Source: Ensifer sp. MPMI2T (GTDB lineage Bacteria > Pseudomonadota > Alphaproteobacteria > Rhizobiales > Rhizobiaceae). From it: 64,000 nucleotides of DNA. Shown here piece by piece: positions 38,650 through 47,979 of this stretch; positions within the stretch are counted from its first letter, which is position 1; every line of letters starts with the position of its first letter. The DNA is taken from NCBI RefSeq assembly GCF_004827385.1, contig NZ_SRXN01000002.1, positions 310,001 through 374,000 of the forward strand. Direction: 5' to 3'. A program made the translations under genes and the position numbers. Under the pieces are notes generated by a model. That model was given only the letters and a program-made list of their open reading frames with translations, ran no database searches and was not told where the DNA came from.

Positions 38650-40113
38650 TCACGCGTAGGATTTGACCGTCGCGGCAGCGCCTTCCGACATCAACCTGGC
38701 GAGCGTGCGGACGAGCGTGTCCCGGAATGCTTCGTCCGACGACAGATCGTCGCCGAACACCTCCGTGACGGGGAGAAGCGCGGCCACGATCTCTTCGGGC
38801 CGTTGCAGCGGTTGCGCCACGCCGGCGATCCGGTCGGCGAGCGGGTCACGGACATCGATGGCGTTGCCCTTTTCGTCCAGGCCGCGCGCGTATCGCATCC
38901 AGGCGGCGACGCCGAGCGCCAGGCGGTCATAGGACGATTTCGCAGCGATGCGATCCCGGATGGTTCCGAGCAGTCGCTGCGGCAGCTTCTGCGATCCGTC
39001 CATGGCGATCTGCCATGTCCGGTGGCGCAGCGCCGGATTGCGGAACCGTTGAAGCAGCGCCTGGCGATAGGCGGCAAGATCAAAGCCCGGCAACGCCGGC
39101 AAGGTCGGCGAGACTTCCTCGACCATCAATCCTTCGACCAGCGCCTCCATGCCTGGCAGCGCCATAGCTTCGGCGACAGTTTCCGCTCCGGCAAGGTAGC
39201 CGAGATAAGCGAGCGTCGAATGGCTGCCGTTGAGCAACCGCAGTTTCATCATCTCGAAGACGGCGACATCGTCGACAAAAACGGCCCCCGCGTTCTCCCA
39301 GGCCGGACGGCCAAGCGGAAAATCGTCTTCCACCACCCACTGCCGGAACGGTTCGGTGACGATCGGCCAGGCATCGACGACGCCGATTGCCGCCGAAATG
39401 TCCGACCGGTCCTCTTCGGTCGTCGCGGGGACGATCCGGTCCACCATCGTCGACGGCGAGGCAACCTGCTGGACGATCCGGCCCAGGGTCGGATCGCGCA
39501 GTTCGGCGAAGCGCGTGACCACATTTTTCAGCACGTGGCCGTTGGACGGAAGATTGTCGCAGGAGAGCAGCGTGAACAGGGGCACGCCGGCGTTCGCCCG
39601 ACGCGCAAGCGCTTCCACGATGAAGCCGACCGCCGACTTCGGCCGCGCCGGATTCTGAAGGTCATGGACGACGTCGGGATGAGCTTCATCGAGCTTCCCC
39701 GTTGCCGGATTGTGGCAATAGCCCTTCTCGGTGATTGTCAGCGAAACGATCCGCGTCGCCGGGTCGGCCATGCGGGCAAGAACGGCTTCCGGGTCCTCCG
39801 GCGCGCAGAGAAGCTCGGCGACGCTGCCTATCACCTGCAGTTCCTCGCCTTCGCCATCCTGGACCTTGAGCGTATAGAGCCCGTCCTGCGGCGCGAGCGC
39901 ATCGCGCGTCTCGGGGCTGCGTAGCGAGACGCCGCAAATCGCCCAGGAAGGATCATTCGCGAGCACCGCGTCGGTGAAGACGGCCTGGTGCGCCCGGTGG
40001 AACGCGCCGATGCCGAGATGGACGATGCCGACGGCAAGCCCGGCGGGATCGTATTCCGGCTGTTTGACGATAGCCGGCAACCGGTCGAGTGTCTGTCGTG
40101 AGAGCCGCATCAT
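38650..40113 (-). CDS. uxuB: D-mannonate oxidoreductase (fructuronate reductase)
   Basis: 487 residues, polyol-specific long-chain dehydrogenase family. N-terminal GIVHLGIGAFHRAHQAVFTD (NAD-binding) and the catalytic K-x5-N-x2-H motif in KLRLLNGSH. Mannitol dehydrogenases share this fold, but the adjacent uxaC and uxuA support reduction of D-fructuronate to D-mannonate. It follows uxaC on the same strand with a 69-base gap. The start is one of two tandem ATGs. Confidence 0.88.
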   Translation of the reverse strand: MMRLSRQTLDRLPAIVKQPEYDPAGLAVGIVHLGIGAFHRAHQAVFTDAVLANDPSWAICGVSLRSPETRDALAPQDGLYTLKVQDGEGEELQVIGSVAELLCAPEDPEAVLARMADPATRIVSLTITEKGYCHNPATGKLDEAHPDVVHDLQNPARPKSAVGFIVEALARRANAGVPLFTLLSCDNLPSNGHVLKNVVTRFAELRDPTLGRIVQQVASPSTMVDRIVPATTEEDRSDISAAIGVVDAWPIVTEPFRQWVVEDDFPLGRPAWENAGAVFVDDVAVFEMMKLRLLNGSHSTLAYLGYLAGAETVAEAMALPGMEALVEGLMVEEVSPTLPALPGFDLAAYRQALLQRFRNPALRHRTWQIAMDGSQKLPQRLLGTIRDRIAAKSSYDRLALGVAAWMRYARGLDEKGNAIDVRDPLADRIAGVAQPLQRPEEIVAALLPVTEVFGDDLSSDEAFRDTLVRTLARLMSEGAAATVKSYA

Positions 40114-40182
40114 GAAGCCTGCTGTTGTTTGGCCCGCGCGACGATCTGCGTCGGGCTGATGAATTGTAGCGAGGGGATCGAC

Positions 40183-41583
40183 TCACAAGCGATACGCCCG
40201 CTTGGCGAGCCCGTAGGCAAGTTCGCGCGCAAGGTCGTGCGCCTCCTCCTCGTCGAGGCGGTGGTCGGCGACGAGGCGGGCGAGATAGGCACAATCCACC
40301 CGGCGTGCCATGTCGTGCCGTGCCGGGATCGACAGATAGGCGCGGGTATCGTCGTTGAAGCCGACTGTGTTGTAGAAGCCGCAGGTCTCCGTGGTGGTCT
40401 CGCGGAAACGGCGCATGCCTTCCGGGCTGTCGAAGAACCACCAGGCGGGACCGAGCCGCAGCGCCGGATAGTGGCCGGCGAGCGGCGCCAGCTCGCGCGA
40501 ATAGGCGGTTTCGTCCAGTGTGAAGAGAATGATCGTCAGCGAATGGTCGTTCCCGACCGCATCGAGCAGCGGCTTCAACGCATGCACATAGTCGGTCGCC
40601 TTGGGAATATCGGCACCCTTATCCGGTCCGAAGTTCGAAAAAAGCGACGGATTGTGGTTGCGGTAAGAGCCGGGATGGATCTGTATGACGAGACCGTCCT
40701 CCTGGCTCATCCGCGCCATTTCCGTCAGCATCTGGCCGCGGAAGGCGTCGGCCTCCGCTGGTCCCGCCTTGCCGGACAGGACCTTCTCGAACAGGCCTGC
40801 AGCGTCGGCGGGCGAAAGATTCTCCGTCCGGGCGGTTGCATGGCCGTGATCGGTCGCCGTCGCGCCGCGCGCCTTGAAGAAGGCGCGGCGGGCGCGATGC
40901 GCGTTGAGATAACCGGTCCAGGTCGCGGGTTCGCCGGTCAGCGCAAGCAGCTTCCCGACATTGTCGACAAAGCCCAGCGCTTCGGCATCCACCACCGCAT
41001 CCGGTCGATAAGTCGGCACGACCCGGCCATGCCATCCCGAGCTGCGGACTGCATCGTGATGGGCGAGGTCGTCCAACGCGCCATCGGTCGTCGCGATCAC
41101 CTCGATGCCGAATTTGTCGTAGAGGGCGCGCGGACGCAGCTGAGGTGTCGCAATCGCTTCCGCGATGCGATCGTAAAGGGCGTCGGCATTGGCCGGCCCT
41201 AGCCGCTCCGTGATGCCGAAGACGGCCTCAAGCGAATGCTCGAACCAGAGCCTCGTCGGCGTGCCGGCAAAGAGATGGAAATGTTCAGCGAACAGCCGCC
41301 AGATCGCGCGGCCTTCCGGAGCAGTACCCGACCCGTCGCGCCTCCTGACGCCGAGGTCCTCCAGCCTGACGCCCTGCGAATAGAGCATGCGCGTCGCATA
41401 GTGGTCCGGCGTGATGAAGAGTGCCGCCGGATCAGGGAAGGCCCGATCCTCGGCATACCAGGCCGGTTCCGTATGGCCGTGCGGGGAAATGATCTTCACG
41501 CGAGCGACAGCATCGTAAAGACGCCGGGCGATGGCCCGCGCCGCCGGCTCCACCGGAAGCAAACGATCGGGATGCAATGCCAT
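40183..41583 (-). CDS. uxaC: Glucuronate isomerase
   Basis: 466 residues, standard for UxaC. It converts D-glucuronate to D-fructuronate and D-galacturonate to D-tagaturonate. The metal-binding HxH is in KIISPHGHTEPAWY; LWFEHSLEAVFGI and LVIQIHPGSYRNHNPSLF are typical of the family (amidohydrolase-like barrel). ATG 41583 chosen; the open frame upstream crosses the promoter. First gene of uxaC-uxuB, divergent from the GntR regulator. Confidence 0.92.
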   Translation of the reverse strand: MALHPDRLLPVEPAARAIARRLYDAVARVKIISPHGHTEPAWYAEDRAFPDPAALFITPDHYATRMLYSQGVRLEDLGVRRRDGSGTAPEGRAIWRLFAEHFHLFAGTPTRLWFEHSLEAVFGITERLGPANADALYDRIAEAIATPQLRPRALYDKFGIEVIATTDGALDDLAHHDAVRSSGWHGRVVPTYRPDAVVDAEALGFVDNVGKLLALTGEPATWTGYLNAHRARRAFFKARGATATDHGHATARTENLSPADAAGLFEKVLSGKAGPAEADAFRGQMLTEMARMSQEDGLVIQIHPGSYRNHNPSLFSNFGPDKGADIPKATDYVHALKPLLDAVGNDHSLTIILFTLDETAYSRELAPLAGHYPALRLGPAWWFFDSPEGMRRFRETTTETCGFYNTVGFNDDTRAYLSIPARHDMARRVDCAYLARLVADHRLDEEEAHDLARELAYGLAKRAYRL

Positions 41584-41632
41584 TTTCGGGGCCTCCCTTC
41601 CCTGTCCATATTGGCAATCTGCACGAATTGAT

Positions 41633-41642
41633 ATACTAGTAT
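41633..41642. promoter_or_regulatory. Palindrome in the uxaC-GntR regulator divergent promoter
   Basis: ATACTAGTAT is a perfect 10-bp palindrome in the 92-base gap between the two start codons, flanked by TTGAT on the left and CCAA on the right. This is the expected size and symmetry for a FadR-type GntR operator, so it is the candidate site of the adjacent regulator. Confidence 0.55.
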
Positions 41643-41675
41643 CCAAAACCGAGTCAACCGAGGGAATTCGCCTCC

Positions 41676-42392
41676 ATGTCGAAACGCCAACGCCCGGATG
41701 TGTCGTCGCCTGCTTTCGCAAGCGGCGCCAAGATTCGCCGGGTCACGACGGCATCGGCGATCTATGAGCAGCTCCATGCGGCGATCCTCTCGCTGCAGAT
41801 GAAGCCGGGCGTCGCCTTGCAGGAGAAGCGCATTGCCGAGGAGTTCGGAGTCAGCCGCACGCCGGTGCGCGAAGCGCTTCTGAGGCTCGCGGAAGCCGGG
41901 CTCGTCGAAATCTTCCCGCAATCGGGGACCTTCGTGTCGCGCATTCCGGTTTCCGCCATCCCCGAAGCGGTGGTCATCCGCAAATCGCTGGAGCGCACGA
42001 CGGTCGAACAAGCCGCCGAAATCGCGACCGCCGACGATATCGCCAGGCTCGATGCAATCATCGCCCGCCAGCGCGTTCACGCCGCGCTCAACGAACCATC
42101 GCAATTCCACGAACAGGACGAGGCCTTCCACGAGGCCATCTCGGTGATCGCCGGCTATCCCGGCATCTGGAGCATCCTGAAAACTGCGAAGCTGCAGATC
42201 GACCGCGCCCGCCGCCTGACGCTGCCGGTGCGCGGCCGCATGGATAGCGTTATCGAGGAACATGTGACGATCCGCGATGCCATCGCCGCGCATGATGTGG
42301 ACCGTGCCCGCGGTGCTATGATGCATCACTTGAGCGCCGTCATTCCCGACATCGACGAGCTGCGGCTTGTCTATCCGGGCTATTTTAGCTGA
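41676..42392 (+). CDS. GntR-family (FadR subfamily) regulator of hexuronate genes
   Basis: 238 residues. Winged helix (about 25-90; AILSLQMKPGVALQEKRIAE, FGVSRTPVREALLRLAEAGL) and an all-helical FCD ligand domain (about 100-230) with metal-ligand-type histidines (FHEQDEAFHEAI, IEEHVTIRDAI, MMHHLSAV). Divergent from uxaC and followed by uxuA 56 bases later on the same strand. Probably a hexuronate-responsive repressor, UxuR-like in role. Confidence 0.88.
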   Translation: MSKRQRPDVSSPAFASGAKIRRVTTASAIYEQLHAAILSLQMKPGVALQEKRIAEEFGVSRTPVREALLRLAEAGLVEIFPQSGTFVSRIPVSAIPEAVVIRKSLERTTVEQAAEIATADDIARLDAIIARQRVHAALNEPSQFHEQDEAFHEAISVIAGYPGIWSILKTAKLQIDRARRLTLPVRGRMDSVIEEHVTIRDAIAAHDVDRARGAMMHHLSAVIPDIDELRLVYPGYFS

Positions 42393-42448
42393 ACGGCGTC
42401 TCGGACCACCCCAAGAATGGAATCACGACTGACAGGAGGAAGACCAAT

Positions 42449-43636
42449 ATGCGGCAAGGCTGGAGATGGTTTGGGCCGGATGCGCCGGTCACGCTGGACG
42501 ATGTGCGTCAGGCGGGCGCGACCAATGTCGTCTCTGCGCTGCATCAGGTGCCGATCGGCGAAGCCTGGACCGAAAAGGACGTGCGCGAGCGCCAGTCGCT
42601 CATCGAGACCACGCCTGCCGGCCGCACGCCGCTCAAGTGGTCGGTCGTCGAGAGCATACCGATCCCCGATCTGGTGAAGCGCGAGGGCGGAAAGGCAAAG
42701 GCCGAGATCGAAGCCTGGATTGCCAGTCTCGAGGCTGTCGCCGCCTGCGGCATCAAGATCATCTGCTACAACTTCATGCCGGTCGTCGACTGGACCCGCA
42801 CCGAGCTCGACTTCGTCACGCCGACCGGCGCGACCGCGATGCGCTTCGACTACGAGCGCTTCGCGGCCTTCGAGCTTTTCGTCCTGAACCGGCCCGGCGC
42901 GGAAAACGAGTACTCGCGGGAGGACCGCGAACGGGCCGAGGTGGTTTTCCGCTCGATGCCGGAGGAGGAAATCGCCGAAATCACCCGCATCATCACCTCC
43001 GCCCTGCCCGGCTCCACCACCGAGCCGCTGACGATTCCCGCCTTTCGCGAGCGGCTTGCGACCTATCAGGGCATAGACGCGGCACGCCTGCGCCAGCATC
43101 TGATCGAATTTCTCGAGGCCGTGACACCGGCAGCGGAAGCGCGGGGCGTCAAGCTGACGCTCCACCCGGACGATCCGCCGCGACCCCTCTTCGGCCTGCC
43201 GCGCATCGCCTCGACCGAAGCCGATTACGCCGCGCTGTTCGACGCCGTACCTTCTGAGGCGAACGGCATGTGCTACTGCACCGGAAGCCTCGGCGTCAGG
43301 GCCGACAACGACCTGCCGAAGATCGCCCGGCGCTTTGCTTCGCGCATTCATTTCGCCCATCTTCGCGCCACCACCCGCGAAGGCGACGGCCGGAGCTTCC
43401 ATGAAAGCGCGCATCTCGAAGGCGACGTCTCGATGGTCGATGTCCTGAGGGAGCTTGTCGCCGAAGACCAGCGCCGGGGAGCGGAAGACACGATCGTATT
43501 CCGCTCGGACCATGGACACCGGATGCTCGACGATTTGCAGAAGACGGTGACGCCCGGCTATCCGGCGATCGGCCGCCTGCGCGGCCTCGCGGAACTGCGC
43601 GGCATCCTTCACGCGCTGGGCGCGCCGCCGACCTGA
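42449..43636 (+). CDS. uxuA: Mannonate dehydratase
   Basis: 395 residues, standard for UxuA. It dehydrates D-mannonate to 2-keto-3-deoxygluconate, the step after UxuB. It opens RQGWRWFGPDAPVTL, followed by GATNVVSALHQVPIGEAW; CGIKIICYNFMPVVDWTRT and KLTLHPDDPPRPLFGLPRI are family blocks containing metal ligands. AGGAGG lies about 10 bases before ATG 42449. Its stop is 14 bases from the convergent end of the selB frame. Confidence 0.93.
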   Translation: MRQGWRWFGPDAPVTLDDVRQAGATNVVSALHQVPIGEAWTEKDVRERQSLIETTPAGRTPLKWSVVESIPIPDLVKREGGKAKAEIEAWIASLEAVAACGIKIICYNFMPVVDWTRTELDFVTPTGATAMRFDYERFAAFELFVLNRPGAENEYSREDRERAEVVFRSMPEEEIAEITRIITSALPGSTTEPLTIPAFRERLATYQGIDAARLRQHLIEFLEAVTPAAEARGVKLTLHPDDPPRPLFGLPRIASTEADYAALFDAVPSEANGMCYCTGSLGVRADNDLPKIARRFASRIHFAHLRATTREGDGRSFHESAHLEGDVSMVDVLRELVAEDQRRGAEDTIVFRSDHGHRMLDDLQKTVTPGYPAIGRLRGLAELRGILHALGAPPT

Positions 43637-43649
43637 TCGGTCGCGGCGA

Positions 43650-45725
43650 TTATTTCCGGATTTCGCGCGATGGCGGAAGAGAGTGGGAGTCGAACCCACC
43701 AAAGGCCGTCTCTCGACCCCTCCCGGATTTGAAGTCCGGACGCCCCACCGGGGACGAATCTCCTCCCGAAACATCTGCCTCATCACCGACACCATTCGAC
43801 AAATTGCCGAAAAGGTCCAGACGGTTGCGATTGAGGCGGCGCATATCGCCGCGCCTGAGCGTGACGCTGTGACGATCGAAGAAGTCGAGAATCTGGATCG
43901 CAACCTTGCGGCCGTTCTCGAGACGATCGCGGAACTGCATCGCTGTGAACCAGCCCTTGTCGGCGGCCGCGCTGATCTCGGCGATGACCGCGACCATCTC
44001 CGCCACCACCTCGCGCAGGAAGAAATGATCGTGCGCCACCTCATGCACCTTGCCCATACGGCTGCCGAGCTTCATGAGGCGGCGGACCTGCGCCTCGGGC
44101 ACTCCCAGCAATCCGGCGAGGTCGCGCACGCGCGGCGGGCGGAACCGCTCGGCTCCGTCGAGCATGGGCGCGATATCGTGCCAAAGCCGTTCGTCGGCCA
44201 AGGTCATCGTCACCCGGTGGTCGGCAAGCCGGACCCAGGCTCCGTCAAGTGCGATCTCTTTCGACCGAGCGAGCGCCTGCAGGGCCGCCCGAAAAGCCGG
44301 CACCGGCAAGCGAAGCTCCACCTGCGTGCGCAGCCGCTCGACACCCATGCCCAGAAGGTCCGGGATGTCGGCATGGAACGTCTTGAGCCGGGCAAGGATA
44401 TCGTCGCGGAAATTTTCCCAACTCGTCTGAGACATGGCGAGCGTCGTCGCCTCCAGCGGCAGTTGCATGACGCCCAGCGATTGCGCCAAGGCGGGCACTT
44501 CCGTTGCGGCGATTGCCCGGTCACGGGCGAAGGCGCCGAGGTCGAGATAAAACGGCGGCGCGGCAAGCAACGCCTCGATCGCCTGTTTCGGCTCGGTCAG
44601 CGCGTGGCCTTCGAGCTGCGCCATCCGCTCCGGGGTTCGGCGCTTGCGTGCCGGCGCGCGCAGGTCCAGGAACCGACCGCCGCCGATCGTGCGGCGCGCG
44701 GAGGTATCGCGAACAACATAGCGGTCTCCGGCGGCCGCCGCGATCGGCCTGTCCAGCACGAGCTGGACAAGCGTGCGCGCCCCGGGCGCAACCGGCTCTT
44801 CAGCCAAAAGGACGATCCGGGCTCCGATTTCCGCTGAGGCATGATGAAGCCGCACGGGGAACCAATGGCCGATCGGCTTCGGTTCAGAGCCAAGCACGCG
44901 CAGCGTCGCATCGAGCCGGCTCGTCGGCGCATGGAGGCTCGGGTCGCAGACCATGTCGCCGCGGCCGACCGCCGTTTTTGTGATGTCGGGGCCGGCGAGG
45001 TTCAACGCGCAACGGTCGCCCGCACGGCCGGTTTCGCTTGGCCTGTTCTGCGCATGGATCGATCGTATCCGGGCGTTAAGGCCGGAGGGGCTGATGGCGA
45101 CATGGTCCTCCACCGACACTTGTCCCGAAAGCACGGTTCCGGTGATGACAGTGCCGGCGCCTTGAATGGTGAAGGAGCGATCGACCGCCAGCCGGAAGCG
45201 CCCGCTTGCCTGCCGCCGCGCGAAGCGACGTGCCGCGCCGACGATTTCGTCGCGAAGCAACGCCACGCCCCTGCCCGACACTGTCGAGGCCGGGATCATA
45301 GGACTATCGGCAAGCGCCGTGCCAGCCAGCTCGTCCCGCATCTGTCGTTCGACTTCTTGAAGGCGATCCTCCGCCACGAGATCGGCCTTGGTGATGGCGA
45401 CGATGCCGTGTTCGATGCCGAGAAGATCGACGATCGCCAGATGCTCGCGCGTCTGCGGCATGACGCCGTCGTCGGCCGCGACCACCAGGAGCACGAAGTC
45501 GATGCCGCCGGCGCCCGCCAGCATGGTGTGGATGAATTTCTCGTGGCCCGGGACGTCGACAAAGCCGAGGGTTTCCGCGCCCTCGACCGGCAGGTAGGCG
45601 AAGCCGAGGTCGATCGAAATGCCGCGCTCCTTTTCCTCCGTCAGCCGGTCAGTGTCGACACCGGTCAGCGCGCCGATGAGCGACGTCTTGCCATGATCGA
45701 TATGACCGGCTGTGCCGACGATCAC
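43650..45725 (-). CDS. selB: SelB, selenocysteine-specific elongation factor (C-terminus runs through selC)
   Basis: 691 codons. The GTPase domain has G1 GHIDHGKTS, G3 DVPGHE and G4 TKAD, then EF-Tu-like domains 2-3 and four C-terminal winged helices that bind SECIS RNA. It delivers Sec-tRNA to UGA in fdoG. GTG start 45725 overlaps the Sel1 gene stop (GTGA). Homology ends near residue 640 (IQILDFFDRHSVTLRRGDMR, then RLDLFG). No stop follows: the frame crosses 13 spacer codons, all 32 codon-lengths of selC (residues 654-685) and 6 more codons to a TGA at 43650. Confidence 0.92.
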   Translation of the reverse strand: MIVGTAGHIDHGKTSLIGALTGVDTDRLTEEKERGISIDLGFAYLPVEGAETLGFVDVPGHEKFIHTMLAGAGGIDFVLLVVAADDGVMPQTREHLAIVDLLGIEHGIVAITKADLVAEDRLQEVERQMRDELAGTALADSPMIPASTVSGRGVALLRDEIVGAARRFARRQASGRFRLAVDRSFTIQGAGTVITGTVLSGQVSVEDHVAISPSGLNARIRSIHAQNRPSETGRAGDRCALNLAGPDITKTAVGRGDMVCDPSLHAPTSRLDATLRVLGSEPKPIGHWFPVRLHHASAEIGARIVLLAEEPVAPGARTLVQLVLDRPIAAAAGDRYVVRDTSARRTIGGGRFLDLRAPARKRRTPERMAQLEGHALTEPKQAIEALLAAPPFYLDLGAFARDRAIAATEVPALAQSLGVMQLPLEATTLAMSQTSWENFRDDILARLKTFHADIPDLLGMGVERLRTQVELRLPVPAFRAALQALARSKEIALDGAWVRLADHRVTMTLADERLWHDIAPMLDGAERFRPPRVRDLAGLLGVPEAQVRRLMKLGSRMGKVHEVAHDHFFLREVVAEMVAVIAEISAAADKGWFTAMQFRDRLENGRKVAIQILDFFDRHSVTLRRGDMRRLNRNRLDLFGNLSNGVGDEADVSGGDSSPVGRPDFKSGRGRETAFGGFDSHSLPPSREIRK
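43671..43766 (-). tRNA. selC: tRNA-Sec (anticodon UCA)
   Basis: 96 bases on the minus strand including encoded CCA (43671-43673). The 8-bp acceptor stem GGAGGAGA pairs with TCTCTTCC (one G-U). The anticodon arm is CCGGACTTCAAATCCGG, with TCA reading UGA. A long variable arm (GGTCGAGAGACGGCC) and T arm GTGGGTTCGACTCCCAC follow. This long acceptor and variable arm are specific to tRNA-Sec. It lies entirely inside the selB reading frame, same strand. Confidence 0.95.
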
Positions 45726-46549
45726 GTTTCTTTCCTCTCGCTTGCCGGCTGGGACGGATCCGCCGTCTCGGACAGCGGCAGCGCGGCGCGGCGCTCGGCC
45801 TCCGTCAACTCCTCCGCGTCGAGCGCGTTACGCACGGCGTGGAAAAACGGCGTCGCCAGCGCGCTGCCGCCGTCACGCGCCCGCAAGAGCCAGGCGAAGG
45901 CTTCGACGGGATCGCGGGCGATGCCGCGTCCGAGATGATAGGCCGCGCCAAGCATCGCCTGCCCGTCGGCGTCGCCGGCGCGTGCGCCAAGTCCCCACCA
46001 ATAGACCGCCTCGATTGGATCGCGCGCGACGCCGATGGCATTGTGGTAGATCATCCCGAGGCGCGTCATCGAAGCAGCCGAACCGTTCTTCGCGGCAGCG
46101 AGCGCCCAGCGGTGTGCTTCCGCGAAATCGGGCTCGACCAACTCGCCCTCCAAAAGCATCCAGCTCAGCATGTCCTGAGCCTCGGCGTCATCCTGTTCGG
46201 CGGCCTTGCGGTAGAGCGTGGCCGCCCTTTGATAGTCCGGTGTGATCCCCTCACCCTTGAAGAGCAGCGAGGCGAGGTTGCGCTGACCTACCGGATCGCC
46301 GGCCTCGGCGGCGAGACTGAGCCAGCGATAGGCAAGATCGGCGTCGCGGGCGACGCCCAGTCCACCGGCAAAACATGCGCCGATATTGTTCTGCGCCCGC
46401 GGATTTCCCTCCCGCGCCAAGGGCATCCAGATCGCAAGTGCAGTATCGTAGTCGCCGCTGCGGGCGGCGGCGAGCGCCTTCTCCATCGGCGCATCGCCGG
46501 ATTGATCGCTCCCGGTCGTTCTTCGCAAGAGGCGGCTGAAGAGGCTCAC
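45722..46549 (-). CDS. Sel1-repeat protein encoded between selA and selB
   Basis: 275 residues. From about residue 35 it is built of five or six Sel1-like (TPR-related) repeats, for example [40 protein letters not shown] and [20 protein letters not shown]. The N-terminus ([15 protein letters not shown]) is basic and not a clear signal peptide, so a cytosolic location is likely. GTG start 46549 overlaps the selA stop (GTGA), and the stop overlaps the selB GTG (GTGA), so it is coupled on both sides. The Sel1 name is unrelated to selenium, yet the position implies a role with SelA/SelB or FdhE (inference). Confidence 0.88.
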   Translation of the reverse strand: MSLFSRLLRRTTGSDQSGDAPMEKALAAARSGDYDTALAIWMPLAREGNPRAQNNIGACFAGGLGVARDADLAYRWLSLAAEAGDPVGQRNLASLLFKGEGITPDYQRAATLYRKAAEQDDAEAQDMLSWMLLEGELVEPDFAEAHRWALAAAKNGSAASMTRLGMIYHNAIGVARDPIEAVYWWGLGARAGDADGQAMLGAAYHLGRGIARDPVEAFAWLLRARDGGSALATPFFHAVRNALDAEELTEAERRAALPLSETADPSQPASERKET

Positions 46550-47958
46550 GACGGCGATCCTTCGTTCGGCGGATCGAGATGGACGAGATTGGCGACGAAA
46601 CCGTCCTCGTCCTCGAGGCAGCGCAAATCGAGGATGAGCGACCCGCGTTCGATGCGGCCGATGATCGGCATCGGCAAACGCCTCATGGCCGCGGCCAGTT
46701 CGGCAAGCGTGCGGCCGCTGCCCGACCGCGGCGTCAGGGCGAGGCCCGCGCTTGGGACCGTGGAAAGCGGCAAGGCGCCGGAGCCGATCTGGCTTTCGCA
46801 ATCCATGACGGAAACGCGGAACGCGCCCTTCGCCGCGCGCTCGAGCAAGGGTGCCAGTCGCGCCGCCTGATCACCGATGTCCGTCTTCGGGCGGGAAAGC
46901 AGCCGCATCGTCGGAAGCCGCTCGCCCAAGCGATCCGGGTCGCGATAAAGCCTGAGCGTCGCTTCCAGCGCCGCAAGGCGAATCTTGTCGACCCTGAGCG
47001 CGCGTTTCATCGGGTTACTGTTAATCTTTCCGATGAAGGCGCTGCGCCCGACGATGAAGCCGGCCTGCGGTCCGCCAAGCAGCTTGTCGCCGGAAAAGGT
47101 GACGATATCGGCGCCGTCGCCGACCGCTTCGCCGACGGTAGGCTCATGCGCAAGCCCGAAGCGCTCGATATCGGCAAGCGTGCCCGAACCGAGGTCGTTG
47201 ACGAGCGGCAGGCCGCGCTCGTGAGCAATGCCCGCAAGCTCGCGAGCCTCGACCTCCTTGGTAAAGCCTTCGATGCGATAGTTGGAAGTGTGGACCTTCA
47301 TGATGAGGCCCGTCTCCGGTCCTATGGCGTCGCGGTAATCACTCGCATGGGTACGGTTCGTGGTGCCGACCTCGACGAGGCGGACGCCGGAGCGCAGCAT
47401 GATGTCCGGCATGCGGAACGCCCCGCCGATCTCGATCAGCTCGCCGCGCGAGACGATCGCTTCCTTGCCGGCCGCGAGACTGTTCAGCACCAGAAGCACA
47501 GCCGCCGCGTTGTTGTTGACGACGGTCGCGTCCTCCGCGCCGGTCAACTCGCAAACAAGCGCGCGCAGGTGATCGTCTCTTTCGCCGCGTTTACCGCTCT
47601 CGAGATCGAACTCGAGCGCCACCGCCTCACGCATCGCCGCCGTCGCGGCATCGATCGCCGCCTCCGCCAGCAAGGCGCGGCCAAGATTGGTGTGAAGAAC
47701 CGTTCCCGTCAGATTGAACAGGGGGCGGAGTGTCGATCGATCGTTCTCCTCGAGCGCGGCGACGGCGGCCGTGACGATGGCACCCGGAGGAGGAACCTCT
47801 CCACCTTTGCGCACCTCGTCGCGGGTGGCGGCGAGCACGTTCCGCAAGGCTTCTGTGACGGCCGGTCGCCCGAAGCATTCGACCGCTTCGACGAGGGTGG
47901 CCGACCTCAGAAGCTCGTCCACCGACGGGATGTCACGCAGCCTGACATTGGCATCCAT
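46546..47958 (-). CDS. selA: SelA, selenocysteine synthase
   Basis: 470 residues. A pyridoxal-phosphate enzyme that converts Ser-tRNA(Sec) to Sec-tRNA(Sec) using selenophosphate. The PLP lysine is in [31 protein letters not shown] and [13 protein letters not shown] are conserved SelA blocks; the N-terminal IPSVDELL matches the tRNA-binding domain start. Follows fdhE closely (21 bases) and precedes the Sel1-repeat gene with a 4-base overlap. Confidence 0.95.
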   Translation of the reverse strand: MDANVRLRDIPSVDELLRSATLVEAVECFGRPAVTEALRNVLAATRDEVRKGGEVPPPGAIVTAAVAALEENDRSTLRPLFNLTGTVLHTNLGRALLAEAAIDAATAAMREAVALEFDLESGKRGERDDHLRALVCELTGAEDATVVNNNAAAVLLVLNSLAAGKEAIVSRGELIEIGGAFRMPDIMLRSGVRLVEVGTTNRTHASDYRDAIGPETGLIMKVHTSNYRIEGFTKEVEARELAGIAHERGLPLVNDLGSGTLADIERFGLAHEPTVGEAVGDGADIVTFSGDKLLGGPQAGFIVGRSAFIGKINSNPMKRALRVDKIRLAALEATLRLYRDPDRLGERLPTMRLLSRPKTDIGDQAARLAPLLERAAKGAFRVSVMDCESQIGSGALPLSTVPSAGLALTPRSGSGRTLAELAAAMRRLPMPIIGRIERGSLILDLRCLEDEDGFVANLVHLDPPNEGSPS

Positions 47959-47979
47959 TCCAGTCCCTCCCCCGGTACA

